A stretch of DNA of 64,000 nt from Berberis thunbergii (taxonomy: Eukaryota > Streptophyta > Magnoliopsida > Ranunculales > Berberidaceae). Location: positions 62,001-126,000 of the forward strand of contig QNQO01000508.1 in assembly GCA_003290165.1 (NCBI GenBank), written 5' to 3'. The notes under the pieces are model-generated. The model was given only the letters and a program-made list of their open reading frames with translations, made no database searches and was not told the DNA's origin. This document shows, one piece after another, positions 48,447 through 60,519 of the stretch (position 1 is its first letter; each line of letters begins with the position of its first letter). Position numbers and translations under genes: made by a program.

Positions 48447-51400
48447 TTAGGGTATTCCCCGTGCCGTTGGCACGATAAAAGTTTAAACTTGTCAAAATAT
48501 GATCACCCTTGAGTTTTCAACACCACTATCATCAACAATTGAAGAAAAATAAATAAATATAAAAATTTTTGGGTATGAGAATCGAACTCGTGCGCTCTTG
48601 GGGCTTTGAGTTTTTGTGTGATCCGTTAGATTCATATATTTGTTAAATCTCAGCCGTCTTTTATCTCCCACCCCAAACACCATCCTGTTTTGTATATATA
48701 CCAGGGTAATCCCTGTGCCGTTGGCACTCCATATACATTTTTTTGCTAATATTATGTCTTGAACACCCTTGCCACCATCCCTACTTTGGCCCTCAATTAG
48801 TTTTGAAGTGCAAGCCTATTTTAAGGTAAAATTATAGACTAATTATCAAATGAAAACTGTAAGGGGAGCAAGAGTACAAATATGGAACGTGTTCAAGGTA
48901 ATAAATAGACTAATTAACAAATTAAGGATTGGGATTAGCTCCCTTACCCTCCATCAGCATCGTACGTGTCCGTGTCATGTTTAGTTTTATGAATGTACTG
49001 TATGGAGATGCGGAAGAGAACATAAGGTATTCATCCCTAAAAAGTTGAAGACACACATGAGTTAGAAGTTAACTTTTAAAGAAGAAATACAAATAATCTA
49101 TCACTGAAGTATTATGCAATACATATCCTAGAGACATAAACTGGAGCAGAAAAACATAACCATGGTTTTGAAGAGAAAGTACCTCATTACAAAGATAATG
49201 GGCTGAAGTTGGAGGTGGCGTAGAAGCAACCTGCAGTAATTTAGACAAATCAAAACAAACGCGATAATCAAATTAAGTCTAAAACACCGCTCATCAATCA
49301 AGCACACCACTCATGAAAAACAACAACCCCATTTTCATGCACTCCTTTTGCATCAACTAACCACCAACAAATTAAATTAAGACCACTACCCTCTTTCTTA
49401 TCAACCTAATGAGATAAATGTTTTCTGTCAGATTGTTCAAAATCATCTCAAGTTGAACTCCTTTGGAATCAACTAACCACAAACAAATTAAATTAAGAGC
49501 AAAACCCTTTTTCTTATCGATCTAATGAGATAAATGTTTTCAGTCTGACTATTCAAAATCATCTCAAATTGGACTCCTTTGGCATCAACAAACCACAAAA
49601 AGTTAATTAATACCAAAACCCATGTTAAATTAAGACCAAAACCCATGTTAAATTAAGACCAAAGCCCTCGTTCTTATCAATCTAATGATTACAGATATGT
49701 CTTTTCAAATACACTAATCAGCATAAACAACAACTCGATTTTCATGCAAATTCAAAATCATCCCAAATTGAACACCCTTTGCAACACACAAATTAAAAAT
49801 TAAGGTAAAATCCCTTCCTTATCAATTTAACATAATACAGGTAAATCATTTCAATCAAAAGCAACCCCATGCATTTCCATGCAAATTCACAATCAACTCA
49901 AACCCATTTCATGCAAATTCAAAAATCATCTAAAATTGAACTCCTTTGCAACAACAACCCAAAAACAAATACCAAAATTCAAACCAAGAACCCCTCAAAT
50001 AACACCTAAATGAACCAAAACCCACCCACGAAGGTGAAATTTCATACCTTGGGCCTAAATCCTCCTCTACGGAATTGTGAATGTCGCGAGAACGCTGCAT
50101 ACCTTTCAGAAGTTGAGAGAGCTGACCAACCCCTAATCAGTTAATGCCACAAGAATGGAATTTTAAGCAAAACAGAGAAGACGATCGAAAATCGTAGAAT
50201 TCCTCCAAGAATGGCCTCATGGGGTTGTTGAAAACTGTGGATTCTTTGTGGGTTTTGGCAGAATTGCTTATTTGAAATCAACAAAAATGCAAACTGTTTA
50301 TTTTTCAAAAATAATGAAATAAAAAAATAAGAAGAAGAGATAAAAAAAATTTGTTTTGTTTTGCTGAAAGAAAAAAAATCTGAAACAGATCTGAAGAATA
50401 AGAGGAGATCTAAAGAAGAAGAAGGATCTTACCTGGTAGGAGATCTGAACCGATTTCCTGTTCTTCTTCAGTTCAGTTCTCTCAATCAGTGTGTTCTTCA
50501 GATCTGAAGAAGAAAAAGAAGAAAAGTTTGAGAAGGTAAGATCCTTCTTATTCTTTAGCTCTCCTCTCCTTCTTTCATTTTTCTTCTTCTCTACTTCGAG
50601 AATCGGAGGTGGGATAGGGTCAGTTGTAGAGGTTTTGGTGACCCTTCTTCTCTCTTTGGCAGAGTGAGATGAAGAATCTCGGGAGAAGAAAGAGGAAGTT
50701 GGGTTGTGGCGGGCTAGAGAATTGGAATCGTAGAGGAAGAGAGAGGAAAGGACATGCTTGTGAGGAGGAGGTGTGGAGAGAGTGAGGAAAGCATCAGGGG
50801 TAAAATGTTTCACTTAAGTTTGCCAATGATATAACTTTGCCACGTAGGACAAAAAACCTCTCTGAATTGTAAGATAGATAATATAACTAGGGTATTTTCT
50901 GTGTCGTTGGCACGATAAAATTTTAAAACATGTCAAAATATGATCACCATTGAGTTTTCATCATTTATACTTTCATACCTAATCACCACCATCAACAATT
51001 GAAGAAAATAAATAAATATAAAAAATTTAGGGTATGGGAATCGAACCCATGCACTCATGGTGTTTTGAGTTCTATGTGATCCGTTAGATTCATATATTTG
51101 GTTAAATCTCAGTCGTCTTTTATTTCTCACCCCAAACACCATCCTGTTTTATATACATACTAGGGTATTTCCCGTGCGTGCCGTTGGCCCGATAAAAGAT
51201 TAAACTTATAAAAACAAGATCACCCTTAAGTTTTTATCCTTCATATTTACATGCATAATCACCACCATCAACAATTGAAGAAAATAAATAAATATAAAAA
51301 ATGTTGGGTATGGGAATCGAACCCATGCACTCTTAGTGTTTTGAGTTCTTTGTGATCTGTTAGATTAATATATTTTGTTAAATCTCAACCGTCTTTTATC

Positions 51401-52864
51401 TCCCACCCAAACACCATCATGTTTTGTATATATACTAGGGTATTCCTCGTGCCATTGACACGATAAATGTTTAAAACTTGTCAAAATATAATCACCCTTG
51501 AGTTTTCATCATTTATACTTACATTTTTAATCTTCATATCCACAATTGAAGAAAAATAAATAAATATAATTATTTTTTGGTATGGGAATCAAACTCATGC
51601 ACTCTTGGTGCTTTAAGTTCTATGTAATCTGTTAGATTCATATATTTGGTTAAATCTCAACCGTCTTTTATCTCCCACCCCAAACACCATCTTGTTTTGT
51701 TATATATATAAAGGGTATTCCCCGTGCCTTCGACACTCAAATTATTTGATAGGAGGAGAATTTTCAACTTTGGCACTTTTGCCCTTTGGCCAGAGATATT
51801 TCAGTCCTATGTGAACATAAGTTTCAACCATACACCCTCCCCTCCCCCCCTCTATGTGATTTGTTAGATCTTTGTGTTTGGGTAAACCTTAGCTCTATGT
51901 TATCTTCAATCCCAAACACTATTCTGATTTGTAATATAGACTAGTGTATTTTCTGTGTCATTAGCACAATAAAAGGTGGGTCGTGGCAATAGATCAAACT
52001 CGATTAAAATTTTAAACAATTAAAAAAAACACATTTTAAAATCACTACAATTAATCCTCCCTAAACCTTGATTTTCCAAAATATGAAGTTCATGATCTTT
52101 GCTTGAATAAGTCTTAGCTCTTAATATTGAAAATACTGTGATGTGGAGTGCATTACATTACAGTTAAATTTTTTTTTGAAAACATGCATATGGCATGAAA
52201 TGTATATTTAAACCTTTAAGTGTTTGTATTAACGATTGGTTTTAAAAATTTAAGCGTCTTTATTAGTGATTGGTTTCATTAGAAAGATCTTCAAAAATGC
52301 ATTTCAAATATACAAATTTTACTAAAATCCGACAGCTAAGTAAATAGTTATGATGATTTTAATTTAATAACACAAATTTTCTCTCTCTGCTACATATGCA
52401 TTCAACAAACTTTTATTCTTTTTTGTTCATTTCTTTGCCCTTCTGCGCAACTTATTTACAAAAATGTTTTTTAATATTTAAAACTTACAACGTGAAATGC
52501 ATTAGATTTCAAGTAGTTTTTTTAAATGCATATTTAAAACTTTAAACCTTTGTATTAATAATTGGTTTCTTTGGAAAAATATTCAAAAATGCATTTCAAC
52601 CATATAAAGTTTACTAAAATCTGATAACTGAGTAGATAGTTATAACGATTTACATTTAAAAAAAATACAAAATTTACCTTTCCGCTACATACACATTCCA
52701 ATTTCCACCAACTTTTTTACCTTTTTGTTCATTATCTTTGCCCTCCTACCTGGAATTTATTTACAAAAATGTCATTGTTGATAACGAATCTCCACCATCA
52801 ATAACTTTCCAAACTTTCAATCTTGGTCGTCTATTATCTCAAACACAATGCTGATTTGTAAGAT
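48447..52864 (-). mobile_element. Helitron-like array 2
   Basis: Same family and orientation as array 1. 3' ends (hairpin plus CTAG or a decayed form) lie near 48447, 48701, 50887, 51160, 51435, 51710 and 51941. The junction at about 51933-51944 reads TCTATATTACAAATCAG after CTAG on the minus strand. The last unit fades near 52864 with GATTTGTAAGATA. Units are 250-280 bp except the 48701 unit, which is about 2.2 kb and carries extra sequence. Confidence 0.68.
48701..50878 (-). mobile_element. 2.2-kb Helitron-like element with possible captured exons
   Basis: The 5' TC end lies at 50878 (TCTATCTTACAATTCAG) and the 3' hairpin (GTGCC-AAC-GGCAC) with terminal CTGG near 48701. Inside, a pyrimidine-rich leader precedes an ATG at 50100. 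The first exon-like segment, 50100-50048, reads MQRSRDIHNSVEEDLGP before a GTATG donor. A second, 49230-49183, lies between GCAG and GTACTT. Neither is recognised. The 171-codon frame 50813-50298 is Ser/Lys/Phe-rich and looks like leader DNA, not protein. Helitrons commonly pick up gene pieces, so this is the likely explanation. Confidence 0.5.
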
Positions 52865-53525
52865 AAATATATATCATTTTTCAGTAATATAAGAGTAAAT
52901 AAATGTTGAATTAAAAATTCTGCAAGAAAATTGCACGACGAGCAAATTGGAAAACATCAGATTGTAATCAATTTTTCATTATTTTATTTTTTAGTTTCGC
53001 CACGCCCAGTCCAAAGCCTCTAATTTACTAAAAACGAAGAAGCACAATAGACGTGATGGGAAATCATGCACCAATCAAATATATTTGAATGTTTAGGCAA
53101 ACTTAAAGTCACTGAATTCCAAACAAATTATGCGACATTCACATGTGGCTAATGTTATTTATGAGCTAGTTGTGGGATTGACTAGAAATCCTCATAAATC
53201 AAGTTAGTTTTTTGTTAGAGAAACCACATGTTTAAGTTGTTGTTCAACCTAAGTTACAGCATCTCCAGAGCCTCCTTAAAGTCTAAAACTTCTAGGGCCG
53301 GGGCCAGAACGAAAAGCATCTTTCCATCTTAAACAACAACCAAAAATGGTGATTTCTCGACAATGTCTAAATTGTGTGGAATAATTTGTTTTTTTCCCCA
53401 ATCCTTAAGATGATACGAGAAATATAAGTTCATTAATAAAGGTCCAATGTTCAATATGAAAGTCCTTAATTAACCTTTATTCTTCATGAACATAGAAATT
53501 ATTAAGTTCCCATGCAGTACATAGG
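52865..53525. other. Unique-looking AT-rich spacer, no gene
   Basis: Nothing recognisable between the last Helitron-like unit and the copia LTR. Confidence 0.4.
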
Positions 53526-56500
53526 TGTTGGAGTTTTCTCTAACTCTCAATTATTTTCTTAAACACTTCTTTGTTTCATTTCCACTTGATATAACTTGAT
53601 TACAAGATGAGAGATATATAGTGGTTTTTGAACATCCCTCCTAACCATAAATACATTTCAAAGAAGTAATTAATAACATAGGAAACATGAAAGGACTCCT
53701 AAGAATTAGAGCTTCATAGTTCCAAGAAATGAGAGTTCCAATGCATCATTAGTTCAATGGTTGACTGCACATTACCCTTTAACACTCCCCCTTAATGTGT
53801 TGTTCCCGAACTCCCAATGTCATTCTCAATTGCTGAAACCTGTCTTTTGGAAGAGCTTTTGTGAAAATGTCTACAAGGTAATCTTGTGATTTTCAAAACT
53901 TAAGCTTCACTTCTCCTTCTTCAATTGCTTCTCTGATGAAATGATGCTTTATGGCATTGTGTTTAGTTCGACTATGAAACACAGGGTTCTTTGCCATGGC
54001 GATAGCCGATCTGCTATCACAACAATGTATAACACCTTCTTCTTGTTTTTCTCCAAGATCTTCCAAAATTCTTTTCAACCAAATTGCTTGTTGTGTTGCC
54101 AAACCTGCTGCAACATATTCAGCTTCGGCCGAGGATTCAACCACAAATTGTTGCTTCTTTGAACACCAAGAAAACACATCCAGTCCAAGGGAAAAAAACA
54201 TAACCAGAAGTGTTTTTCATATCATCTACACTTCGTGCCCAATCACTATCACTGTAACCAATTAACTTCAACTTTGATTTTTTCTCAAAATTGATTCCAT
54301 AATCCAATGTGCCTTTGACATATCTAAGCACCCTTTTTGCTGCTCCAAGGTGCAAATGGCTGGGTTTGTTCATGAATCTTGAAAGTAAACTTGATGAAAA
54401 CATTAACTCCGGTCTTATAGTCGTAAGATAAAACAAACTCCCAATCAAACTTCTATATATGCTTGCATCAATCATTCTTCCACCATCTTCTTTTCTGAAT
54501 TTTTCATTCACAACTAAGGGAGTATCAACAGGCTTGCAATCTAGCATCCTGAACTTCTTCAAAACATTTTCAGCATACTTCTTTTGACAAATGAAAACTC
54601 CATTCTCATCACGACTTACGACAACCTTCTTTGTCTTCAAATTGTATAATCTATTGCCTTTTGACATCGAGCTACAACCAATGAAAATGCATCTTTCACT
54701 GGTTTCATCAAGCTTTGTTCTCTTCTCCTTAGGAATATGAGCATAGCAAACACACCTAAAAACTTTTAGATGGTTCACTGATGGTTTTCTTCCACTCTAG
54801 GCTTCAAAAGGGGTCATAGCCCACACAACTTTTGTTGGACTTCTATTCAACAAATATACAGCCGTATTCACAGCTTCAGACCAAAATACTTTGGGTCCAC
54901 CCATAGCAAATAACATAGACTTAGCCATCTCCATCACAGTTTGGTTCTTCCTTTTGGATATGCCATTTTGTTGTGGTGTATACCCAACAGTTAACTTCCT
55001 TTCCATGCCTTCTTCTTCACAGAATTTATCGAACTCATTTGAGGTGTACTCCTTTCCCCGATCACTTCTCAACACTTAAATGAATCCCACTTTGTTTTTC
55101 AACAAGGGCTTTAAATTTCTTGAAAACTCCGAACACATCAGATTTTTGTCTCATGAAATAAACCCACGTCATGCGAGTATAATCATCAATGAACAAGATG
55201 AAATACTTGTTTTTAGCATGAGATAAGGTTCTCATTGGACCACACACATCGGTATGCACTAGCTCCAGTGCTTTTTTGGCTCTCCATGCACCTTGTTTGG
55301 GGAATGGTTGGCGGTGATGTTTGCCTAGAACACATCCTTCACAAACATGAGGTTTCTCCTCAATTTTTGGTAGACCAAACACCATATTCTTCTGAGCTAG
55401 CACCTTGAGACTATTGAAGTTCAAGTGCCCAAGCCTCTTGTGCCATAGTCATGAGTCATTTACTTCTCTTGCCATCAAGCTGACATTCTTTCCATAGTTG
55501 AAAGATAGTGGAAAAATTCTAGATTTGGTCATTTAAACCACAACAACAAGTCCTCCTTTTGGATAAAAAATTATGCATTCTCCATCCTCAAAATGAAGAG
55601 AATAATGTTTTTCAAGAAGCTGACCAATGCTAAGAATATTTTCATCCAACTCTTGAACATAAAGAGTATATTGGATAGTTTTTCTTCCTTGTTTTGTTTC
55701 CACGCAAATACTACCCTTGCCTTTAACTTCGACAAATGCTCCATTGCCCAATTTTACTCTTGAGCAAAAAGATGTATCCATGTCAAGAAAGACTTGCTTG
55801 TTGCCAGTCATGTGATTACTACAACCATTGTTCAGGTACCACACATTTTTCTGCTCTTCTTGGGCCTTTTGACATGTGAAGAATAAGTTGCCTCTGTCTC
55901 CTTCTTCCTCCATAAAGCTTGTTTGTTGAGGCTGGCCACATCAACAATTTTTTTTGTAAATGATCGAACTTCTTACATTTATGACATTGAGGCTTCCCTT
56001 TATTCTAGCAATCCTTCCCATCATGGTTCATCTTCTTGCAAATTCCACACCATTCGGAAGATGTGTCCTCATTACTTTTTTCACCAAAGCTGCTTCTTCT
56101 GCTTCCTCTGCTTCTTCTTGATCTGTCACCTATAGAAGAATCACTTCTAGTTTCCGCCGTATGCTTCTTGCCATCATTTTTGGAATCAATGGCGAGCTTA
56201 GATTGAAACGCACTCTCCACAAAATATTTAGAGTGACGTGACAACCTTTGCTCATAAGATTTTAAGGAACCCACCAGACCTTGAACACTCATAGTGGATA
56301 GGCATTTAGTTTTTTCAATAACAACCACAATATGATCAAACTTCTCCGTCAAGCTAATCAGAATTTTGTCAATAACTCTTCTATCATCAATTGTGTCGCC
56401 ATAGGACTTCATTTGACCACATCAATCAGCCTATCGTGATAATCATTCAAGCCTTCATTATCCTTCATCTTCTTGTTTTCAAAATCTTTCTTAAGAGATT

Positions 56501-56980
56501 GAAGTTTAATCGATCTCACCCTGGAATCTCCTTCAAATTTTGCTTGAAGAATATCCCAAGCTTCCTTGGATTTTTTTGCTCTCATGATCCTTGGAAAAAT
56601 GGCAGGTGCAACACCTCTTTGAATCATCCCAAGAACACCAGCATCTTTGGTTTTTATCTTCTTCAACTCTTGACGTTCTTCATTCGTCATCCCTGTTATA
56701 TTTTCGGGTTCTTCATACCCATTCTTTACTAGCTCAAGCACTTCTAGTGACATGAACAAGGTTTCCATCTTTATGGACCAGAACTCATACTTTTCTTCTT
56801 CAAACAAAGGAACATTTACATTGTTGAAGGTTGTGTTGATGACGAGCTTGTGTTGACCATGACTCTGTTTTCACTTTTCTTTTCTTGTTGATTGGATCAA
56901 TAGAGCTCTGATACCACTATGTAGGAGTTTTCTCTAACTCTCAATTATTTTCTTAAACACTTATTTGTTTCATTTCAACT
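53526..56980 (-). mobile_element. Defective Ty1/copia retrotransposon, 5' LTR split by CACTA-3
   Basis: The 3' LTR is at 53526-53784 (259 bp; on the minus strand TGTTAAAGGG...CTCCAACA). It is preceded by the polypurine tract AAGGGGGAG (53793-53785). The 5' LTR begins at 56920 and matches 58 of 61 bases before it is cut at 56980 by CACTA-3. The primer binding site TGGTATCAGAGC (56916-56905 on the minus strand) matches initiator-Met tRNA. Gene order gag-protease-integrase-RNase H is Ty1/copia. The RT core is deleted. The rest of the 5' LTR and its target duplication lie beyond the window. Confidence 0.92.
53893..56860 (-). pseudogene. Copia gag-pol remnant lacking reverse transcriptase
   Basis: Gag (from 56860, frameshift at about 56815) includes EAWDILQAKFEGDSR and the zinc knuckle CGICKKMNHDGKDC near 56047-56005. 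Protease (55913-55533) has LNNGCSNHM where the family has L-D-S-G, so the catalytic Asp is lost. Integrase (55424-54797) keeps CVLGKHHRQPF, HTDVCGP and RSDRGKEY, but the third acidic residue is Lys (NGISKRKN, usually AERKN). RNase H (54200-53893) has SSAEAEYVA, DSRSAI and KHNAIKHHFIRE. Between NLKTKKVVVSRD and ENGVFICQKKYAENVLKKF the RT palm with YVDD is missing (about 54625). Several stops. Cannot self-mobilise. Confidence 0.9.
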
Positions 56981-57090
56981 CACTACAACAAAAGTCCTCT
57001 TTATAGCATTTCATAATAACATTTTTCACACATTTGCTATAAAAGCCAATTTTTAGTTCCTATTGAAATAAAAAAATGCTATTAAAATAG

Positions 57091-57720
57091 GGCGGGATTT
57101 AAAAACGCTCAAGGCGCTCGCCCAAATATTCACATCGCGCGATTCTCCATTCCCTCCAACCTACAAACCTAAAAAACACAGCAGCATCGACATCCTTCTC
57201 ATGTCTCTCTCTCCTACAATTCTCCTCTTCCATGTCTCCTTCTCATGTTGACATCCTTCTCATGTCTCCCTCCCCCTCTCATGTTGACATCTTGCATCAA
57301 CAACCTTCTCATGTCTGCACTCTTCAAAAATAAAAAAAACCTTCAACAACTCTCTCTCTTTCGATCGAGACTCCATCAATGGAGACATCAAGGTAAGCTG
57401 ACACCGCTCTTCAGATCTCTCACACTTTTTTTCACACACTTTGCTCATCTCCTCATCTCTCAGTGAATCAGTGTTTCTTCTTTTTCTTCAAATTTTACAG
57501 AACACAACTCCGTCTTGGTTCACGAGAGGTCCGAGCAGCAGCAGCAATCAGTAGAAAGGATTGTCTCTTTTCCCCGATTGGAACTCATAAGTTGTTTCCA
57601 GAGCTTTGGAAAAGGAGTCTGGATCTTCTAATCTAGGATTCGATCTTGAATCTGCTGTCAGAACCGCCAATGTTACTGTTTCTAGCACCTTTAACGAGTA
57701 AGATCCAACTCTATCATCTA
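57091..57720 (+). promoter_or_regulatory. Leader-like region of CACTA-3 with E2F-like motif
   Basis: GGCGGGAT (57091-57098) is one base from an E2F-type site. It is followed by CT-rich, 5'-UTR-like DNA (57180-57390), an ATG near 57379 with a GTAAG donor nine bases later, and an acceptor TTTTACAG before 57501. The next open segment ends NLGFDLESAVRTANVTVSST at a GTAAG donor near 57698; its family is unknown to me. The arrangement resembles a captured promoter plus first exons. Confidence 0.4.
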
Positions 57721-58324
57721 ACTTTTGTGTTTTTATTGTGAATTATAAGTTTGATTGATAGGATTTGGTTGCAATGGTTTGATTTGCTATTGAATTTTTC
57801 TGTGTTGGTGTTCTAATTATTGCGACTTTGTCGAGGATTGTAGATTTTAGTGGCACTTTAGATAATTCACGACAAGTACAATGGAATTGTGTTAGTACAA
57901 TTTACTGCGTTTGACAAGTTTTTACTAAATATCCATTTGTGTATAGATTTGAGATCTTATAGAATATTGGAGTTCGTAGTAAGTGGAATTGGGTTGAAAT
58001 ATTCTTGATGTTATTGATATTTCTCATTACGAAACACAAAAGTTGCCTTCAAAATAAATCTCCTTTATGGTTGAAATACAAATCTTCCGAACTATTTGTA
58101 AAAACTAAGATCAAACACTTTCGATGTTTGTTTGTTTCAGGACATTTTTTAAGATCTACCGACACAAGCGTTGGCGGCAAAGGACTTGAATGATATTGAA
58201 TAAAAATTCCATCATATTTATCGGGGTATAACTGACACAGCTTATACCTATTTTATAGTTACATCAATTCTAACCACGAGTGCAGTTTTGAATTCCACCG
58301 TCGTATGCATATTCAATTGTACTT

Positions 58325-59190
58325 GATGAGTGTGGGTTCGCCAAAGAGACACTTTCAAACTGTTGGGGAAATTTTGTGTCTGTGAAGAAAATACTTTCAT
58401 CTTCATGAGGTGTCGTCATTTTGTATGTGTTTATGGATCACCTTGCAACAATATTTATTGAATTAATAGGAGAGTCTTGTCTCGCTGAAGTAAGAACGGA
58501 AAACTTCGTGTTGGAGTTCGACATTTAAATGGGCTTGAATTGTACTAAAGGAATATCAAATCAGGCATACTTGCAATTGCTGCTCATGATATGTCTACTA
58601 GAACTATGTTCAATGTGTGTTATCGGCCTAGGTAATACATTGTTCTTAGCCTTATGAGTTTACTTCAACCAACAAATCAGATCCTAAGTACATAGTTTTT
58701 TAATTTGTTCCATAGGACTTGTCTTTCTGAATTCCTAATTCCCTACCATGAATACATGATTTCGACTAAAAACAAACATATGGTTTGAATGAAGTTCACA
58801 TGGAAGTTCTATGGAGATAAATGTCTAGAGAAAATGTGAACATACAGAGTTTCTAATGCTTATCATTGTCTTTAGTCTTCAAATGCGCTCTTCATATGGA
58901 ACTCAAGTTGTTGTTGTTATCTCAGTCGAATAGGTAATATTACTGGGATCGAAGAAGAGTACCCAGTCAATTGGCCTAATTCAAAATGGAAATGCCCCAA
59001 GTTAAGGAACTCAAACTTGGCATTGTTTTGTATGTTAAAAACTATATGCACATTGATTTCCCTATTTGTATAGGCAAAGTGGGATGGATTATGTGTCGTA
59101 GATCGTCCAAACAAGCTTTCTCCATGGAAGATTGAACCACTTGGCATCAATGATGAGGCGGCTCTTCCATCTCTCCTCCCAACAAATAAA
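58325..59190 (+). pseudogene. Captured auxin response factor fragment
   Basis: Auxin response factors are nuclear B3-domain regulators. The fragment runs from the end of B3 (CCAAAGAGACAC, encoding PKRH, then WGNFVSVKKI in a shifted frame) into KLRVGVRHLNG, GILAIAAHDMSTRTMFNVCY, the next exon SEFLIPYHEYMISTKNKHMV, then FTWKFYGDKCLEKM, WPNSKWKCPK and WDGLCVVDRPNKLSPWKIEP. That is the ARF (Auxin_resp) domain in order with exon breaks. Stops include TGA where the family has Gly and Arg, plus frameshifts around 58395 and 58490. DNA-binding core and Q-rich/PB1 regions are absent. Confidence 0.88.
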
Positions 59191-59374
59191 GTTTGTTGCC
59201 TCTGTGCTGCATCACGTTCCAAGATCCATCATGGCCATTGATCCTAGACTTCCTCGCTAAATTATATCAACAACTCATGAACTTGATGTTATTCATGACT
59301 TGCGTCATTCTGTGTTTTGTTTTGCTGATAAAGCTCCCACTATTTTGAGTACGATGATAATCTCTGTTCTTGTT

Positions 59375-59496
59375 TGTTCCAATGGTTCAACAACAATGCT
59401 TGTTGCACAAAGTATCCAGTTGGGTAATAACGATATTGTTGTGGCTGGTGGAATGGAAAGCATGTCCAACACGCCAAAGTATCTATCAGAAGCAAG
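59375..59496 (+). pseudogene. Captured acetyl-CoA acetyltransferase (thiolase) exon
   Basis: The exon encodes VCSNGSTTMLVAQSIQLGNN and DIVVAGGMESMSNTPKYLSE. This is the region around the acyl-binding catalytic Cys (VCSSG in thiolases; Cys kept, next Ser is Asn) and the GGMESMS motif of cytosolic thiolase II, the first mevalonate-pathway enzyme. The frame stays open but the next family exon is not seen. Confidence 0.85.
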
Positions 59497-60519
59497 GTTC
59501 ATTTTTTCTTTCCTGTTAAATTGTTTTTCATTCCATTTTATGTTCCCGTCTTCATTATGCTTTTTTTTTTACATGTGATCGGGATTGTAAGGACTCCCGA
59601 ATACAATTCCCAATTAAGCACATCATCATTAGAAACCAAAGGATTCATTATATCTTCAACAAGCGAACTAAGAGCTATAGCTCAACAGGCTCCAAAATAG
59701 AGGCTAATTATTCCTCCAATAAATGAAAACAAGTTTTGTGTTTATAGGATAAGAAACATTTTAGCATATTCAAATGGTACGTGTTCAATTTTGTAATTTC
59801 TTTTTCAAAGGGTGTCACCTTTGTCTTAATTTTGCATGTTTGTATTGGCAACTTTGGATTTGCATGGTTTGGTTAATATTTGAATTCAATTTTAGTTTCT
59901 TCATTTGAGAGTAGTAGGTAGTTTTTTCATTGGTAATTATTTGCATATGAATGGTCTGAAATTGTGAATACTAATGATTTAATATTGATGTTCATAGGAT
60001 GAATTACAAAAAATCAAATATTATTTAATCTCCGTGCCGTAGCCATGCCCATGGCCTAGTTTTTTTTTCTGAGGTTTGCCATGTCTGACATGAGGCTTGT
60101 CCGACATGACGACCGTTTCCATGTTATAGCAACATACCCTTTAATCAGCAAGAAGTGTAAACCTAATATACTCACACATATGCAGTTGTACTCCAGTGAT
60201 AGTACTCTAATTTGGCTTGATCTCGATGGTTTCAAGCATGTATTTTCAGTGAGATATCATTTTGTCACATAAGGTTGCCTTTATACTTTCTATAAGTTTG
60301 TATGATTAGTTGAACATTGACAATCAGAAGATGAGTCAAAACATGATAAGAATACACCAAGCTCGTGGTGTGTGTGCCATGGATGCTAGCTCACAAATCC
60401 AGAGTTCAAACACTGTTAAAAAAAATTAAAAAAATGTTGTTGAGTCATGGTGTTTGTGGAAACCGTGTTAGGTTTGAGGAAATTTTTTTTTTCTGAAACT
60501 TATATTATTATACTTTACT

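Noticed and set aside
50298..50813. 171-codon minus-strand frame with Phe/Ser/Lys-rich product
   Set aside because: Low-complexity CT/GA-rich leader-type DNA; no motif, and no continuation into the exon at 50100.
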